57,254 bases of DNA from Candidatus Coproplasma excrementigallinarum (GCA_018714625.1 DVNE01000003.1:1-57254), one strand, 5' to 3'; counted from the stretch's first letter, positions 41,350-51,862 are shown. Numbers and translations are program-made. The notes: generated by a model from the letters alone, not told the origin.

Positions 41350-42021
41350 ATGAAAGTTCTTATTGTAGACGACGAAGAGATGATTCGCAACGTTTTAAAG
41401 GAATATGTAGAGTTCGAGGGCAACGAGGCCTTCGAGGCAGCAGACGGTATGGAGGCCGTCCGTATGTGCCGCGACAACGATTACGACGTCATTCTGATGG
41501 ATGTTATGATGCCGAGGTTAGACGGTTTTTCCGCTGTAAAGGAGATACGCAAAACCAAGGATATTCCCGTCATAATGCTCTCTGCAAGGGGTGAGGAATA
41601 CGATAAGCTTTTCGGCTTTGAGATAGGCATAGACGACTATGTCACCAAGCCTTTTTCGCCCAAGGAGGTTATGGCGCGCATCAACGCCGTAACCAAGCGC
41701 AGGAACGCCGATAAAGAGGAGGCCAAAAGCGATGTGTACAAGTTCGAGGGTCTCACAATAGATATGGCGGGCAGAAACGTGTACGTGGACGGCGAAAAGG
41801 CCGAGCTTACCCCCAAGGAATACGAAATTCTTTTCTACTTTGTAAAGAACAGGGGCATTGCCCTGACGCGCGAAAAGCTTTTGATGGATGTATGGGGATT
41901 TGACTTCTACGGCGACGACAGAACGGTGGATACGCACATAAAGATGCTCAGAAGTAACCTTAAACAGTACCGTAAATTTATTGTTACCTTAAGAGGACTG
42001 GGTTATAAATTTGAAGCGTGA
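41350..42021 (+). CDS. OmpR-family response regulator
   Basis: MKVLIVDDEEMIRNVLKEY, DVILMDVMMPRLDGF, C-terminal winged helix. Confidence 0.95.
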   Translation: MKVLIVDDEEMIRNVLKEYVEFEGNEAFEAADGMEAVRMCRDNDYDVILMDVMMPRLDGFSAVKEIRKTKDIPVIMLSARGEEYDKLFGFEIGIDDYVTKPFSPKEVMARINAVTKRRNADKEEAKSDVYKFEGLTIDMAGRNVYVDGEKAELTPKEYEILFYFVKNRGIALTREKLLMDVWGFDFYGDDRTVDTHIKMLRSNLKQYRKFIVTLRGLGYKFEA

Positions 42022-43534
42022 AAAAAAGGTGCTTAAAAGGCTGAGAAGCCTTAACCTTACACTCTGGAAAAATTTTTGCTTGTATGCAATATTTATAATA
42101 CTGCTCATCGGCGTGGTCTGCTATGTTATATTTCAGACCTCGTTTACCGGCATTCTGCGCGATAAAATACGCACAGTCGGCGTTTCCGTCAGCGACAGAC
42201 TTGACGACGCGTCCCGCCTCAATCCGCTCATTGCCTATCCTGAAATAGACGAATACCTCGAAAAGCAGGCCTTCGATAACGGCATGGATATTGCCGTGCT
42301 TACGGGTGAAGGCGAGGTTGTCATTCCCATGCAGGAGAGGCTTACTGAGAGCGAGCGCGAGAGCTGGCGCTCGATAGAGCTTGTTGTCAGCGAAAAGCTC
42401 GCCGAATCGGAGGCAGCCGCAATACTGTTCAAGGACAGCAGCGCCTATACCTATGCCGAGACGACGCCCTTTGCCGCGACAACTTTTTCGCCCAACTTTC
42501 TGGTAATACGCTATTCTCTCGACCTGGCAAATAACGCGCTGTCCATAGTACAGAAGTATATGATAGCCGTTACAATACTTGCGGTTCTGATTTCTTTTTT
42601 AATTTCTTACAGCATTGCGCAGAAGATTTCAGACCCGCTCAAGAGCCTTACCGCCACAGCCACCAAGATGGCCAAGGGCAACTACGACGTCAAATTTGCC
42701 TCTACCGAGTATGAGGAGATAGCTCAGCTTTCAGATACGCTGAACTACGCCTGCGCCGAAATAAAAAAGACAGACGGATTTCAGAAGGAGCTGCTTGCCA
42801 ATGTTTCGCACGATCTGCGAACGCCGCTCACAATGATTAAGGCGTATGCCTCTATGGTCAAGGAGATTTCAGGCGACAATCCCGAAAAGCGCAACCAGCA
42901 CCTTCAGGTAATCATTGACGAGGCAGACAGACTTACGGGGCTTGTAAACGACGTGCTGAATATGTCCAAGATAAGCTCTGATATAAATCAGATAAACAAG
43001 AAGGTATTCAATCTTACAGAATTCCTCTACGGAATAATGAAAAAGTTTGAGTACCTGCGCGATATGCAGGGCTATACTTTTATGGTGGACACCGACCCCG
43101 ATTTGTACACCTGCGCAGACGAGGAAAAGATAGGACAGGTGCTGTATAACCTTATATCCAACGCCGTGAATTATACCGGCGAAGATAAAAAGGTCTTTGT
43201 CAGCCTTAAATACGAGCCTGAGCGCGGCCGCATCAAATTCAAGGTCCGCGATACCGGCAAGGGCATAGCAAAAGAGGATATGCCCGCTATCTGGAACAGA
43301 TATTACAGACTGAAAGAACAGCACGCGCGCCCTGTAAAGGGTACGGGACTGGGGCTTTCGATAGTAAAGACCATTCTTGAAAAGCATTCCTTTGACTTCG
43401 GCGTAGAATCAGAGCTGAATAAGGGCTCTGAATTCTGGGTGGACTTCCCCGATGTTCCCCCCGAGACGCCCGAAGAAGCAAAGAGGGCAGACCAGGCAGC
43501 ACTTGCCGCCCGCTCTTCCACAGAAAACAAGTAA
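42011..43534 (+). CDS. Sensor histidine kinase (HAMP, HisKA, HATPase)
   Basis: LLANVSHDLRTPLTMIKAYASMV, NLISNAVNYTG, GTGLGLSIVKTIL; overlaps response regulator. Confidence 0.95.
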   Translation: MKREKKVLKRLRSLNLTLWKNFCLYAIFIILLIGVVCYVIFQTSFTGILRDKIRTVGVSVSDRLDDASRLNPLIAYPEIDEYLEKQAFDNGMDIAVLTGEGEVVIPMQERLTESERESWRSIELVVSEKLAESEAAAILFKDSSAYTYAETTPFAATTFSPNFLVIRYSLDLANNALSIVQKYMIAVTILAVLISFLISYSIAQKISDPLKSLTATATKMAKGNYDVKFASTEYEEIAQLSDTLNYACAEIKKTDGFQKELLANVSHDLRTPLTMIKAYASMVKEISGDNPEKRNQHLQVIIDEADRLTGLVNDVLNMSKISSDINQINKKVFNLTEFLYGIMKKFEYLRDMQGYTFMVDTDPDLYTCADEEKIGQVLYNLISNAVNYTGEDKKVFVSLKYEPERGRIKFKVRDTGKGIAKEDMPAIWNRYYRLKEQHARPVKGTGLGLSIVKTILEKHSFDFGVESELNKGSEFWVDFPDVPPETPEEAKRADQAALAARSSTENK

Positions 43535-43611
43535 ATTTTTAAATTTTTTCCGCGCACGGCATTGCTATGCGCGGATTTTTCCGCATAGAGCGTTTTGTGA
43601 AAGAATTTTAC

Positions 43612-43625
43612 AAAACAAATGTTTG
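43612..43625 (+). promoter_or_regulatory. Candidate LexA/SOS operator upstream of uvrB
   Basis: AAAACAAATGTTTG, same core as 40912 and 40957 sites. Confidence 0.65.
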
Positions 43626-43775
43626 CATTTTGCAATTGAAAGTATGATGGCTTTATCGTTGTAAAAAATGCCGTAAAGGTTTATAATATAGCTGTAATAT
43701 TCTTCATTTCAGGCGTTCGGCATAATTTGCGGCGCGTCATTAAAGTTTGCAGTATACAATTTTTAGTTTTGTGTT

Positions 43776-45764
43776 ATGGATTTTAAGCTTCATTCAAAAT
43801 TTCAGCCTACCGGCGACCAGCCGCAGGCCATAGAGGCATTAACAGAGGGTGTGCTGGACGGCATACGCACACAGGTGCTTGTCGGCGTGACGGGCAGCGG
43901 CAAGACGTTCACCATGGCGAACATTATAAAGAACGTCAACCGCCCTACGCTGGTAATTGCGCACAACAAGACGCTCGCCGCGCAGCTCTGCAATGAATTC
44001 CGCGAGTTTTTTCCCGAAAACAGGGTGGAGTATTTCGTCTCGTACTACGATTATTATCAGCCCGAAAGCTACATTCCTTCAACTGATACCTATATCGAGA
44101 AGGACATGAGCCTCAATGACGAAATAGATAAACTGCGCAACTCGGCGACGGCCTCCCTGGGTGAGCGGCGCGACGTTATAGTAGTGGCGTCCGTCTCTTG
44201 CATATACGGTCTGGGTGCGCCCGAAGAGTACTTCAGACTTTCAATATCCCTTCGCCCGGGTATGGAGATGGAGCGCGACGCGCTTTTAAGGCGTCTGGTG
44301 GAAATTCAGTATTCGCGCAAGGATGTAGACTTTCAGCGCGCATCCTTCCGCGTCCGCGGCGATGTAGTGGAGATTTTCCCCGCGAGCAACTCTGAAGTGG
44401 CCATCCGCGTTGAATTTTTCGGTGACGAGATAGACAGAATATGCGAGGAAGACGCCCTGACGGGCAACATAATTTCAGAACTCAAGCATGTATGCATATT
44501 TCCTGCAAGCCACTACGCTGTCGGAACGGACAAGCTGGAGCACGCGCTTACAATGATTGAGCGGGATATGCACGACGAGGTAAAGGCCTTTCGCGACGCA
44601 GGCAAACCGCTCGAGGCCGAAAGACTGGAACAGCGCACCACATTCGATATGGAGATGATACGCGAGATAGGCTATTGCAGCGGCGTAGAAAATTACAGCC
44701 GCTACTTCGACGGCAGACAGCCGGGCGAGCCTTCATTTACGCTGCTCGATTACTTTCCCGCGGGCGATTTCCTCGTCTTTATAGACGAGAGCCATATGAC
44801 TATACCGCAGATACGCGCAATGTACCACGGCGACAGAAGCAGAAAGGAGAACCTGGTAAACTACGGTTTCCGTCTGAAGTCGGCATACGACAACAGACCG
44901 CTCACTTTTGAAGAGTTTGATGCGCGCATACCTCAGCTCATATGCGTATCGGCCACACCCGCACCCTACGAGCTCGAGCAGTCGGGAAATACGGTTGAGC
45001 AGCTCATACGCCCGACGGGGCTTCTCGACCCCGAGGTGGAGGTGCGCCCTACCAAGGGTCAGATAGACGATTTGCTCGGCGAGATTAAAAAAACTATCGC
45101 CGCGCAGGGCAGGGTGCTTGTCACCACAATGACAAAGCGCATGGCAGAGAGCCTTACGGACTTCCTCAAAGAACATTCGCTTAAAGTCAAATATATGCAC
45201 AGCGACATAGACGCGCTGGAGAGGATAGATATAATAAACGGACTGCGCAGCGGAGAATTTGATGTGCTGTGCGGCATAAATCTGTTGCGCGAGGGGCTCG
45301 ACCTGCCTGAAGTCAAGCTTGTTGCCATACTCGACGCCGACAAGGAGGGCTTTTTAAGGAGCGAGACGGCGCTCGTACAGACGATAGGCCGCGCCGCGCG
45401 TAATGCAGAGGGCAGGGTTATAATGTATGCCGATACAATAACAGGCAGTATGCGCAGGGCGATAGACGAAACCAACCGCCGCCGCAAGGTGCAGGACGAA
45501 TATAACAAGGCGCACGGCATAATACCAAAAACTATAATCAAGGAAGTAAAGAGCACGATAGGCATTACGGGCAAGAAGAAGGCGGGAGAGGATATAAAGG
45601 CCGCCGATATTCCTGCCGAGATTGAAAAGCTCAAGGCGCTGATGGCGGTTGCCTCGGCTCAGCTCGATTTCGAGCGCGCCATAGAGATACGCGACACTAT
45701 AAATGAGCTAAAAAAGAGAATGCGCACGGCAGGCAAAAGCGTGCCGCAGAAGGAGAAATCCTGA
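43776..45764 (+). CDS. uvrB: Excinuclease ABC subunit B
   Basis: [47 protein letters not shown] domain at C-terminus. Confidence 0.98.
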   Translation: MDFKLHSKFQPTGDQPQAIEALTEGVLDGIRTQVLVGVTGSGKTFTMANIIKNVNRPTLVIAHNKTLAAQLCNEFREFFPENRVEYFVSYYDYYQPESYIPSTDTYIEKDMSLNDEIDKLRNSATASLGERRDVIVVASVSCIYGLGAPEEYFRLSISLRPGMEMERDALLRRLVEIQYSRKDVDFQRASFRVRGDVVEIFPASNSEVAIRVEFFGDEIDRICEEDALTGNIISELKHVCIFPASHYAVGTDKLEHALTMIERDMHDEVKAFRDAGKPLEAERLEQRTTFDMEMIREIGYCSGVENYSRYFDGRQPGEPSFTLLDYFPAGDFLVFIDESHMTIPQIRAMYHGDRSRKENLVNYGFRLKSAYDNRPLTFEEFDARIPQLICVSATPAPYELEQSGNTVEQLIRPTGLLDPEVEVRPTKGQIDDLLGEIKKTIAAQGRVLVTTMTKRMAESLTDFLKEHSLKVKYMHSDIDALERIDIINGLRSGEFDVLCGINLLREGLDLPEVKLVAILDADKEGFLRSETALVQTIGRAARNAEGRVIMYADTITGSMRRAIDETNRRRKVQDEYNKAHGIIPKTIIKEVKSTIGITGKKKAGEDIKAADIPAEIEKLKALMAVASAQLDFERAIEIRDTINELKKRMRTAGKSVPQKEKS

Positions 45765-45768
45765 TTTT

Positions 45769-46509
45769 ATGGACAACACTCAGAAATTCACCGGCAAGGC
45801 GGAAGCCTATTCGTGCGGCCGTCCGCACTACGCCGAGGGCTTGTTTGAAGTACTTGCCGAAGATTACGGATTTAAAGGTCGGGAGATAGCCGACTTTGGC
45901 TACGGAACGGGCATCTTTGCCGAGGGGCTTTTATCGCACGGCAGCATTGTCTACGGCATAGAGCCAAACGCTGATATGCGCGCCGAGGCTGAGAAGGCTC
46001 TTGCAGCCGACAAGAATTTCCATGCAAAAGACGGCAGCGCTGAATACAGCGGACTGAAAAGCGGCAGCGTCTATGCGGTGACTGCGGCGCAGGCTTTCCA
46101 CTGGTTTGACGCAGAGAAGTTCCGCGCCGAGTGCAACAGAATTATGTATGGCAATTATGTCGCCCTCGCATATAACAGACGTACGCAGACCGACCTGCAC
46201 GCCGCCATTGCCCAGGTCAACAGCAAGTTTTGCCCATCATTCAAGGGTTTTCACGGCGGCTTTACCGATAACAGAGTGTCGGCATTCTTTGGCGGCGATT
46301 TCAGGACATACACATTTGCAAACAACCTGTAAATGAATTCTGAGGAGTTTTTGATGCGCTGTCTGTCGTCGTCGTATGCTCCGTGCAAGGGCGATGTAGC
46401 GTATAATGATTACGTTTCGGCAATGCGTGAATTATTCGGCAAATACTCGTCAGACGGAGTGCTGGACTATCCAATTCAATCAAAGTTATTTATAGGCAAG
46501 ATAAGATAG
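45769..46509 (+). pseudogene. Class I SAM-dependent methyltransferase split by an in-frame TAA (46330-46332)
   Basis: ORF 45769-46332 ends at TAA; the same frame continues for 58 aa, MNSEEFLMRCLSSSYAPCKGDVAYNDYVSAMRELFGKYSSDGVLDYPIQSKLFIGKIR*, which reads as the natural C-terminus of this family. Confidence 0.75.
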
Positions 46510-46511
46510 GT

Positions 46512-49331
46512 ATGAAAGAAGAAATTTTTGTAAAGGGCGCAAAAGAGAACAACTTAAAAAATATCGACGTGCACATTCCCCGCAACACGCTCACCGTGTT
46601 TACGGGTCTTTCGGGCAGCGGTAAATCTACACTGGCATTCGATACCATATTTGCCGAGGGACAGAGGAGATATATAGAGAGCCTTTCTTCCTACGCGCGC
46701 CAGTTTCTCGGACAGATGGAAAAGCCCGATGTGGAGTCTATAGACGGACTTTCGCCTGCAATTTCCATTGACCAGAAGACGACCTCGCACAATCCCCGTT
46801 CAACTGTGGGTACCGTTACGGAAATCTACGATTATTTCCGTCTTTTGTTTGCGCGCGTCGGCATTCCCCATTGCCCCAAATGCGGCAGGGAGATACGCAA
46901 GCAGTCTGTGGACGAGATTGCCGACCGCGTAATGGCAATGCCCGCAGGCAGTAAAATAATGGTTGAAGCACCCATTGCCCGCGGCAAAAAGGGTGAGTTT
47001 GCAAAGGAACTTGCCTCCTTCAAAAAGAGCGGCTACGGCAGGGTGAAGATAGACGGCTCGGTCTACGATCTGCAGGAAGAAATCCACCTCGAAAAGAATA
47101 TAAGGCACAATATCTCTGTAATTTTAGACAGACTTGTCATAAAAGAAGGCATATTAAAAAGACTTACAGACAGCCTCGAGGCGGCGCTCAAACTCGGCAA
47201 CGGTCTTGTGATTATAGACAGTGGCAACAAGGAAGAGCTGTACTCTTCAAACTATGCCTGCCCCGATTGCGGCATATCGATTGAGGAGATAGAGCCGCGT
47301 CTCTTTTCCTTCAACACTCCCTGGGGCGCCTGTCCCGAATGTTCGGGCCTCGGTTTCAAGCAGGTCGTAGACCCCGACCTCATTTGCCCCGACAAGACAA
47401 AGACTTTGCGCGAGGGGGCAATAAAAATAAGCGGCTGGAACCTTGATAGTTCCACCGTCACTCAGATGTATATAAACGCGCTTGCAAAGCACTACAATTT
47501 TTCTGTGGATGTGCCCGTAAAAGACCTTCCCGAAGGGGTGTACAACCTCTTGATGTACGGCAACGGCGGCGAGCTTATAGACCTCGACTATCACGCCTAC
47601 CGCTTCAACGGTAGCTATAAAACTGCGTGGGAGGGGTTTGTGAACAACCTGCAAAGGAGGTACAATCAGACCTCGTCCGACAGCGTGAAGTGGGATATAG
47701 AGCGCTATATGCGCATGACGGACTGCCCCGTGTGCCACGGCAAGAGGCTTAAAAAAGAGGCGCTCGCTGTAACCGTAGGCGGCAAAAATATTGCCCAGGT
47801 GTGCGATATGGCGGTGGACGATATTGCAGCGTATGCAGACTTTTCCTTCTTCACGCCAACAGAGCACATGATTGCCGACAGCATTGTAAAGGAGATTGAT
47901 AACCGCATAAACTTCCTTAAAAATGTGGGACTTGGTTATCTCACGCTCTCGCGCAGCGCGGCCACTCTTTCGGGCGGCGAAAGCCAGCGCATAAGGCTTG
48001 CCACGCAGATAGGCAGCGCGCTTACTGGCGTGCTCTATATCCTTGACGAGCCCTCTATAGGTCTGCACCAGCGCGACAATGAAAAACTGCTCAACTCGCT
48101 CAAGGGGCTCAGGGATATAGGCAACACGCTTATAGTTGTCGAGCACGACGAAGACACCATACGAGCGGCCGACTATATTGTGGATATCGGCCCCAGGGCA
48201 GGCGTGCACGGCGGCGAAGTGGTGGCTTGCGGCGCACCTGAAGATATTATGAATACCCCCGGCTCGATTACGGGCGACTACCTTGCGGGCAGGCGTAAAA
48301 TAGCCGTTCCCGCCGTGAGAAAACAGCCCGACGGACGATACCTCAAGGTATTCGGCTGCAGGCAGAATAACCTTAAAGGGCTCAACGTCGAGATACCTGC
48401 GGGGCTTATAACTACTGTTACGGGCGTTTCTGGTTCGGGCAAGTCCAGTCTTGTCAACGAAATAATATATCCTTATCTCGCAAACAATCTCAACGGCGCG
48501 CGCCAGCAGCTTGGCAAATTCGATAGAATAGAGGGGCTTGAATACTTTGACAAGGTAATAGCCATAGACCAGCAGCCAATAGGCAGAACACCCCGCTCCA
48601 ACCCTGCAACGTATACGGGCGTTTTTACAATGATACGCGACCTGTTTGCCGCCACTCCCGACGCAAAGGAGCGCGGATACAAGAGCGGCAGATTTTCCTT
48701 CAACATAAAGGGCGGCAGGTGCGAACATTGCGAAGGCGGCGGCATAATCCAGATAGAGATGCACTTCCTGCCCGATATCTATGTCCCCTGCGAGGTGTGC
48801 GGAGGAAAGCGCTACAACCGCGAAACGCTCGAAGTAAAATACAAGGGCAAGTCCATTGCCGACGTGCTCGATATGACGGTGGAGGATGCAGCCGAATTTT
48901 TCAAGCCGATAGCCTCGATATACAATAAACTTGCCACGCTTGTAGATGTGGGACTAGGATATATAAAGCTCGGACAGAGCGCAACCACTCTTTCGGGCGG
49001 CGAAGCGCAACGCGTAAAACTTGCAACCGAGCTTTCAAAGCGCAGTACGGGCAAAACGTTCTACATTCTGGACGAGCCCACAACCGGCCTTCATACCTAC
49101 GACGTGGATAAACTTATAAAGATACTCGCACGTCTGAGAGAGGGCGGCAACACCGTGCTTGTAATCGAGCACAACCTCGATGTAATAAAGACCTCCGACT
49201 GGATAATCGACCTCGGACCCGAGGGCGGCGACAAGGGCGGCACGCTTATAGCCTGCGGCTCGCCCGAAGATATTGCCCGGCACCCTGAAAGTTATACGGG
49301 GCAGTTCCTTAAAAAGGTGCTCAACGACTGA
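46512..49331 (+). CDS. uvrA: Excinuclease ABC subunit A
   Basis: VFTGLSGSGKSTLAFDTIFAEGQRRYIESLS, zinc-finger CxxC pairs, two ABC signature motifs. Confidence 0.98.
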   Translation: MKEEIFVKGAKENNLKNIDVHIPRNTLTVFTGLSGSGKSTLAFDTIFAEGQRRYIESLSSYARQFLGQMEKPDVESIDGLSPAISIDQKTTSHNPRSTVGTVTEIYDYFRLLFARVGIPHCPKCGREIRKQSVDEIADRVMAMPAGSKIMVEAPIARGKKGEFAKELASFKKSGYGRVKIDGSVYDLQEEIHLEKNIRHNISVILDRLVIKEGILKRLTDSLEAALKLGNGLVIIDSGNKEELYSSNYACPDCGISIEEIEPRLFSFNTPWGACPECSGLGFKQVVDPDLICPDKTKTLREGAIKISGWNLDSSTVTQMYINALAKHYNFSVDVPVKDLPEGVYNLLMYGNGGELIDLDYHAYRFNGSYKTAWEGFVNNLQRRYNQTSSDSVKWDIERYMRMTDCPVCHGKRLKKEALAVTVGGKNIAQVCDMAVDDIAAYADFSFFTPTEHMIADSIVKEIDNRINFLKNVGLGYLTLSRSAATLSGGESQRIRLATQIGSALTGVLYILDEPSIGLHQRDNEKLLNSLKGLRDIGNTLIVVEHDEDTIRAADYIVDIGPRAGVHGGEVVACGAPEDIMNTPGSITGDYLAGRRKIAVPAVRKQPDGRYLKVFGCRQNNLKGLNVEIPAGLITTVTGVSGSGKSSLVNEIIYPYLANNLNGARQQLGKFDRIEGLEYFDKVIAIDQQPIGRTPRSNPATYTGVFTMIRDLFAATPDAKERGYKSGRFSFNIKGGRCEHCEGGGIIQIEMHFLPDIYVPCEVCGGKRYNRETLEVKYKGKSIADVLDMTVEDAAEFFKPIASIYNKLATLVDVGLGYIKLGQSATTLSGGEAQRVKLATELSKRSTGKTFYILDEPTTGLHTYDVDKLIKILARLREGGNTVLVIEHNLDVIKTSDWIIDLGPEGGDKGGTLIACGSPEDIARHPESYTGQFLKKVLND

Positions 49332-49448
49332 TGATATTAAATTTTTCTGCAATGTAAACTCTTGTTGCGGCCTTTGGATGTAAATTCCCTTGCAAAATGC
49401 GTGGCAAGGCTGTATTATAAAGCCATAAACAGCGGAGTGAGTTTGCTT

Positions 49449-50123
49449 ATGACTTTTGCGGAAAAATTTTTTAATCTTCGTAAATCTGCGGGGCTTTCCC
49501 AACAGCAGGCGGCAAAAAGACTGGGCGTCTCCCGTCAGGCAATATCGCGCTGGGAGAATGGTACGGCTCTTCCGGATTCGCTCAATATTGCGGGCATATG
49601 CACCATATTCGGCGTATCTGCCGACTATCTTGTAAATGACCTTGTCTGTGAAAACAGCGCCGCTATAAATTGCGTTACAGAGCAAAAAGCCGATAGCGGA
49701 AAATTTAAAGATGGAGGCAAGGCTATTTGCCGCTACGGAATTCTGTTCCACATTCTGGCGTTTTTGCTGGAACTTGCGGGCATTCTCTGTTTTGTTTTTT
49801 CTGCCGTTATTGCGTTCTGGGTGCTGTTTTTCGTGGGACTGGCCGTTTCAGTCATTGGAATAATTACGGCCGAGTTTATATTTACTGCAAGCGGAAAGGA
49901 TGTCCGTTCCGCGCTGAGAAAAAAGTATTACAGAAGAAGCGTATGGCTCTTTCTGCCTCTGCCGCTGGTGGTGCTCACGGTTGCAATATCGTACGCCGTG
50001 GCAATCGCTTCTTCGGGATACGGCTCTTTTACATTGCCGGTTTTACCTGTTTCGTTACTTGCGATAGTCGTTTACTTTTTTATAAGCATTATGGTTACAA
50101 TAATCCTTTCTGATAAAAAATAA
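49449..50123 (+). CDS. XRE-family HTH regulator with C-terminal TM helices
   Basis: FFNLRKSAGLSQQQAAKRLGVSRQAISRWENGTALPD, then hydrophobic segments; RBS GGAGTGAG. Confidence 0.9.
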   Translation: MTFAEKFFNLRKSAGLSQQQAAKRLGVSRQAISRWENGTALPDSLNIAGICTIFGVSADYLVNDLVCENSAAINCVTEQKADSGKFKDGGKAICRYGILFHILAFLLELAGILCFVFSAVIAFWVLFFVGLAVSVIGIITAEFIFTASGKDVRSALRKKYYRRSVWLFLPLPLVVLTVAISYAVAIASSGYGSFTLPVLPVSLLAIVVYFFISIMVTIILSDKK

Positions 50124-50127
50124 TTTA

Positions 50128-50157
50128 AACTGCGGCGCGTCAGCGCCGCTTTTTTAT
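50128..50157 (+). terminator. Intrinsic terminator
   Basis: GCGGCGC gtca GCGCCGC TTTTTT. Confidence 0.8.
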
Positions 50158-50165
50158 TGTATAAA

Positions 50166-50876
50166 GAAACCCCCCAGATAGTCTGGGGGTTCAAAAATAG
50201 GCTAGTGCCGAAGTGGTATTGAAAAAGAGCTCCGTTTTGTTAGAATTAGAATGCGACCTGCCAGTTGCAAACGAAACAAAACGGAGGACAAAAGAAATGG
50301 AATCTAATGACAAGAAAATATTATCACATAGCCAGTGGAATTGCAAGTACCATATAGTGTTTGCGCCGAAGTACAGACGAAAAATATTTTATGAAAGCCA
50401 CAGAAAGGCAATAATGGGGATAATCCGCGAATTATGTGACTGGAAGAAAGTAGAGATATTGGAAGGCGAAATGGCAATAGACCATGTACATCTGTTGGTA
50501 ATGATACCGCCCAAGATAAGCGTGTCAGGATTTATGGGGTATTTAAAGGGAAAAAGCAGTTTAATAATATACCAGAAATTTGGCACGGCAAAGTATAAGT
50601 ACAGATGCAGAGAATTTTGGTGTCGTGGCTACTATGTAGACACGACAGGCAAAAATACTCAGGTAATCAAGGAGTATATAAGAAACCAATTGAAGAAAGA
50701 CAGGGAAAATATGCAGTTAAGCATTGATTACCCTGAGGACCCGTTTACGGGTAGCGAGCAATAAGCGCAGCGACTGGCAGGTCGACATATGAGCGCGTGG
50801 CGCTCGGACTAGTAGACTAGGGCTATGCCCGAAAATGAAGAACCTCCCGCTTAGCGGGAGGGTTTCTTTTTTATAC
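50166..50876 (+). mobile_element. IS200/IS605-type insertion sequence (tnpA only)
   Basis: Y1 transposase flanked by subterminal hairpins CCCCCAGA tag TCTGGGGG (50171-50189) and CCTCCCGC tta GCGGGAGG (50843-50861); ends approximate. Confidence 0.85.
50297..50764 (+). CDS. tnpA: IS200/IS605-family transposase TnpA (Y1 HUH)
   Basis: CKYHIVFAPKYRRKIFY, IDHVHLLVMIPPKISVSGFMGYLKGKSSLIIY, FWCRGYYVDTTGKNTQVIKEYIRNQ; RBS GGAGG. Confidence 0.95.
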   Translation: MESNDKKILSHSQWNCKYHIVFAPKYRRKIFYESHRKAIMGIIRELCDWKKVEILEGEMAIDHVHLLVMIPPKISVSGFMGYLKGKSSLIIYQKFGTAKYKYRCREFWCRGYYVDTTGKNTQVIKEYIRNQLKKDRENMQLSIDYPEDPFTGSEQ

Positions 50877-51781
50877 TCAATTTTCCCGTTTTTGCGTTTA
50901 CGGTTGCGACAAATAAGGAAGTTGCCTTCGATATGCGTTTCGTCGTCAAGCTCGCACGGCCGCACGCCAAAGAAGTAGAGGGAATAGGCAGCCTGCCGCA
51001 CCCAGTCAAACCGCTTGGCTTTAAGATTATTTAAGAACGCCCGTATTTCGTCGTCTGTAAGGCTTCTGCGGCTTATTCGTTCTGCACGCTTAAAAGGCAA
51101 CAAGGTGACGGGATTGTGGCTTATAACAGCATTTAACAGCGCGTACTTAAACACAGAATTCAAAAGTATTCGCATTTCCTCGTACATTCGCGGCTGATTT
51201 GCAAACTGCTCCATAAACTCGTTTAACCTTGCCGTTCTGATAGACTTGATATCCGCGGCCTTTAAGTTATCGTCAAAGTATTTGTCCGCGTGCATTTTGT
51301 AGGTCTGCCAGGTTCGTATATGTATTTTGTCTTTTTTATACGCCAGCCATTCGTCCAGCATTTCCTTAAATGTAATTACCTTGTCCTTTATAGGCTCGCC
51401 GAGATGTGCCGTTGCCTTGGTAAACATTTCCTTTGCCGTCTTTAAATCTTTATTCGATACCGTTATGTTGTAGCCGTTGCGGCGATAGCGTATTTCGTAG
51501 TAGAAGCCGCTTTTGCCGCTTGGCCGTTTTATTATATGGGCGACACACCCGCCCGCTATAAACTCCTTTTTAAATGTTTTCGACATACCTTTCAATTCCT
51601 CACTCGTGAATTTAATAGTAGTCGATAATGCTTTTTTGTCAGGCTGTGCGCCCGCTTTTTCAATTTCCATTGCGCGCGATATCAACCCGTTTAATTCTCC
51701 AGCCAGCGCAATAATTTCGCCGCGCTCGTGAGCTGTCATAAGCATAGTTGATATTGCTATTAAATCGCTTGATAACTTCAT
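50870..51781 (-). pseudogene. Tyrosine recombinase/integrase truncated at its C-terminus by the IS200-like element
   Basis: SAM-like N-terminal domain WLAYKKDKIHIRTWQTYKMHADKYF and first catalytic Arg region YSLYFFGVRPCEL; reading frame then runs into IS sequence (ETLPLSGRFF...); HxxR...Y motifs absent. Confidence 0.85.
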
Positions 51782-51800
51782 AGTCAACCCCCTTAATATT

Positions 51801-51814
51801 AAAACATTTGTTTA
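51801..51814 (-). promoter_or_regulatory. Candidate LexA/SOS operator in front of the integrase gene
   Basis: Minus strand TAAACAAATGTTTT; core AAACAAAYGTTT; immediately upstream of RBS AAGGGGG. Confidence 0.5.
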
Positions 51815-51862
51815 TATTATAACTATTAAAGTTGACTATATCTGTCATATATTAAAAATTTT

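Noticed and set aside
46330-46332. Frameshift as an explanation for the methyltransferase split
   Set aside because: The downstream ATG at 46333 is in the same frame as 45769; the break is a single in-frame TAA, not an indel.
47247-48764. 505-aa antisense ORF within uvrA
   Set aside because: Shadow ORF of a highly conserved gene.
50717-50869. Final ~50 codons of the annotated integrase ORF as genuine protein
   Set aside because: This stretch translates the right end of the IS200-like element antisense (ETLPLSGRFFIFGHSPSL...), so it is a fusion artefact of the insertion.
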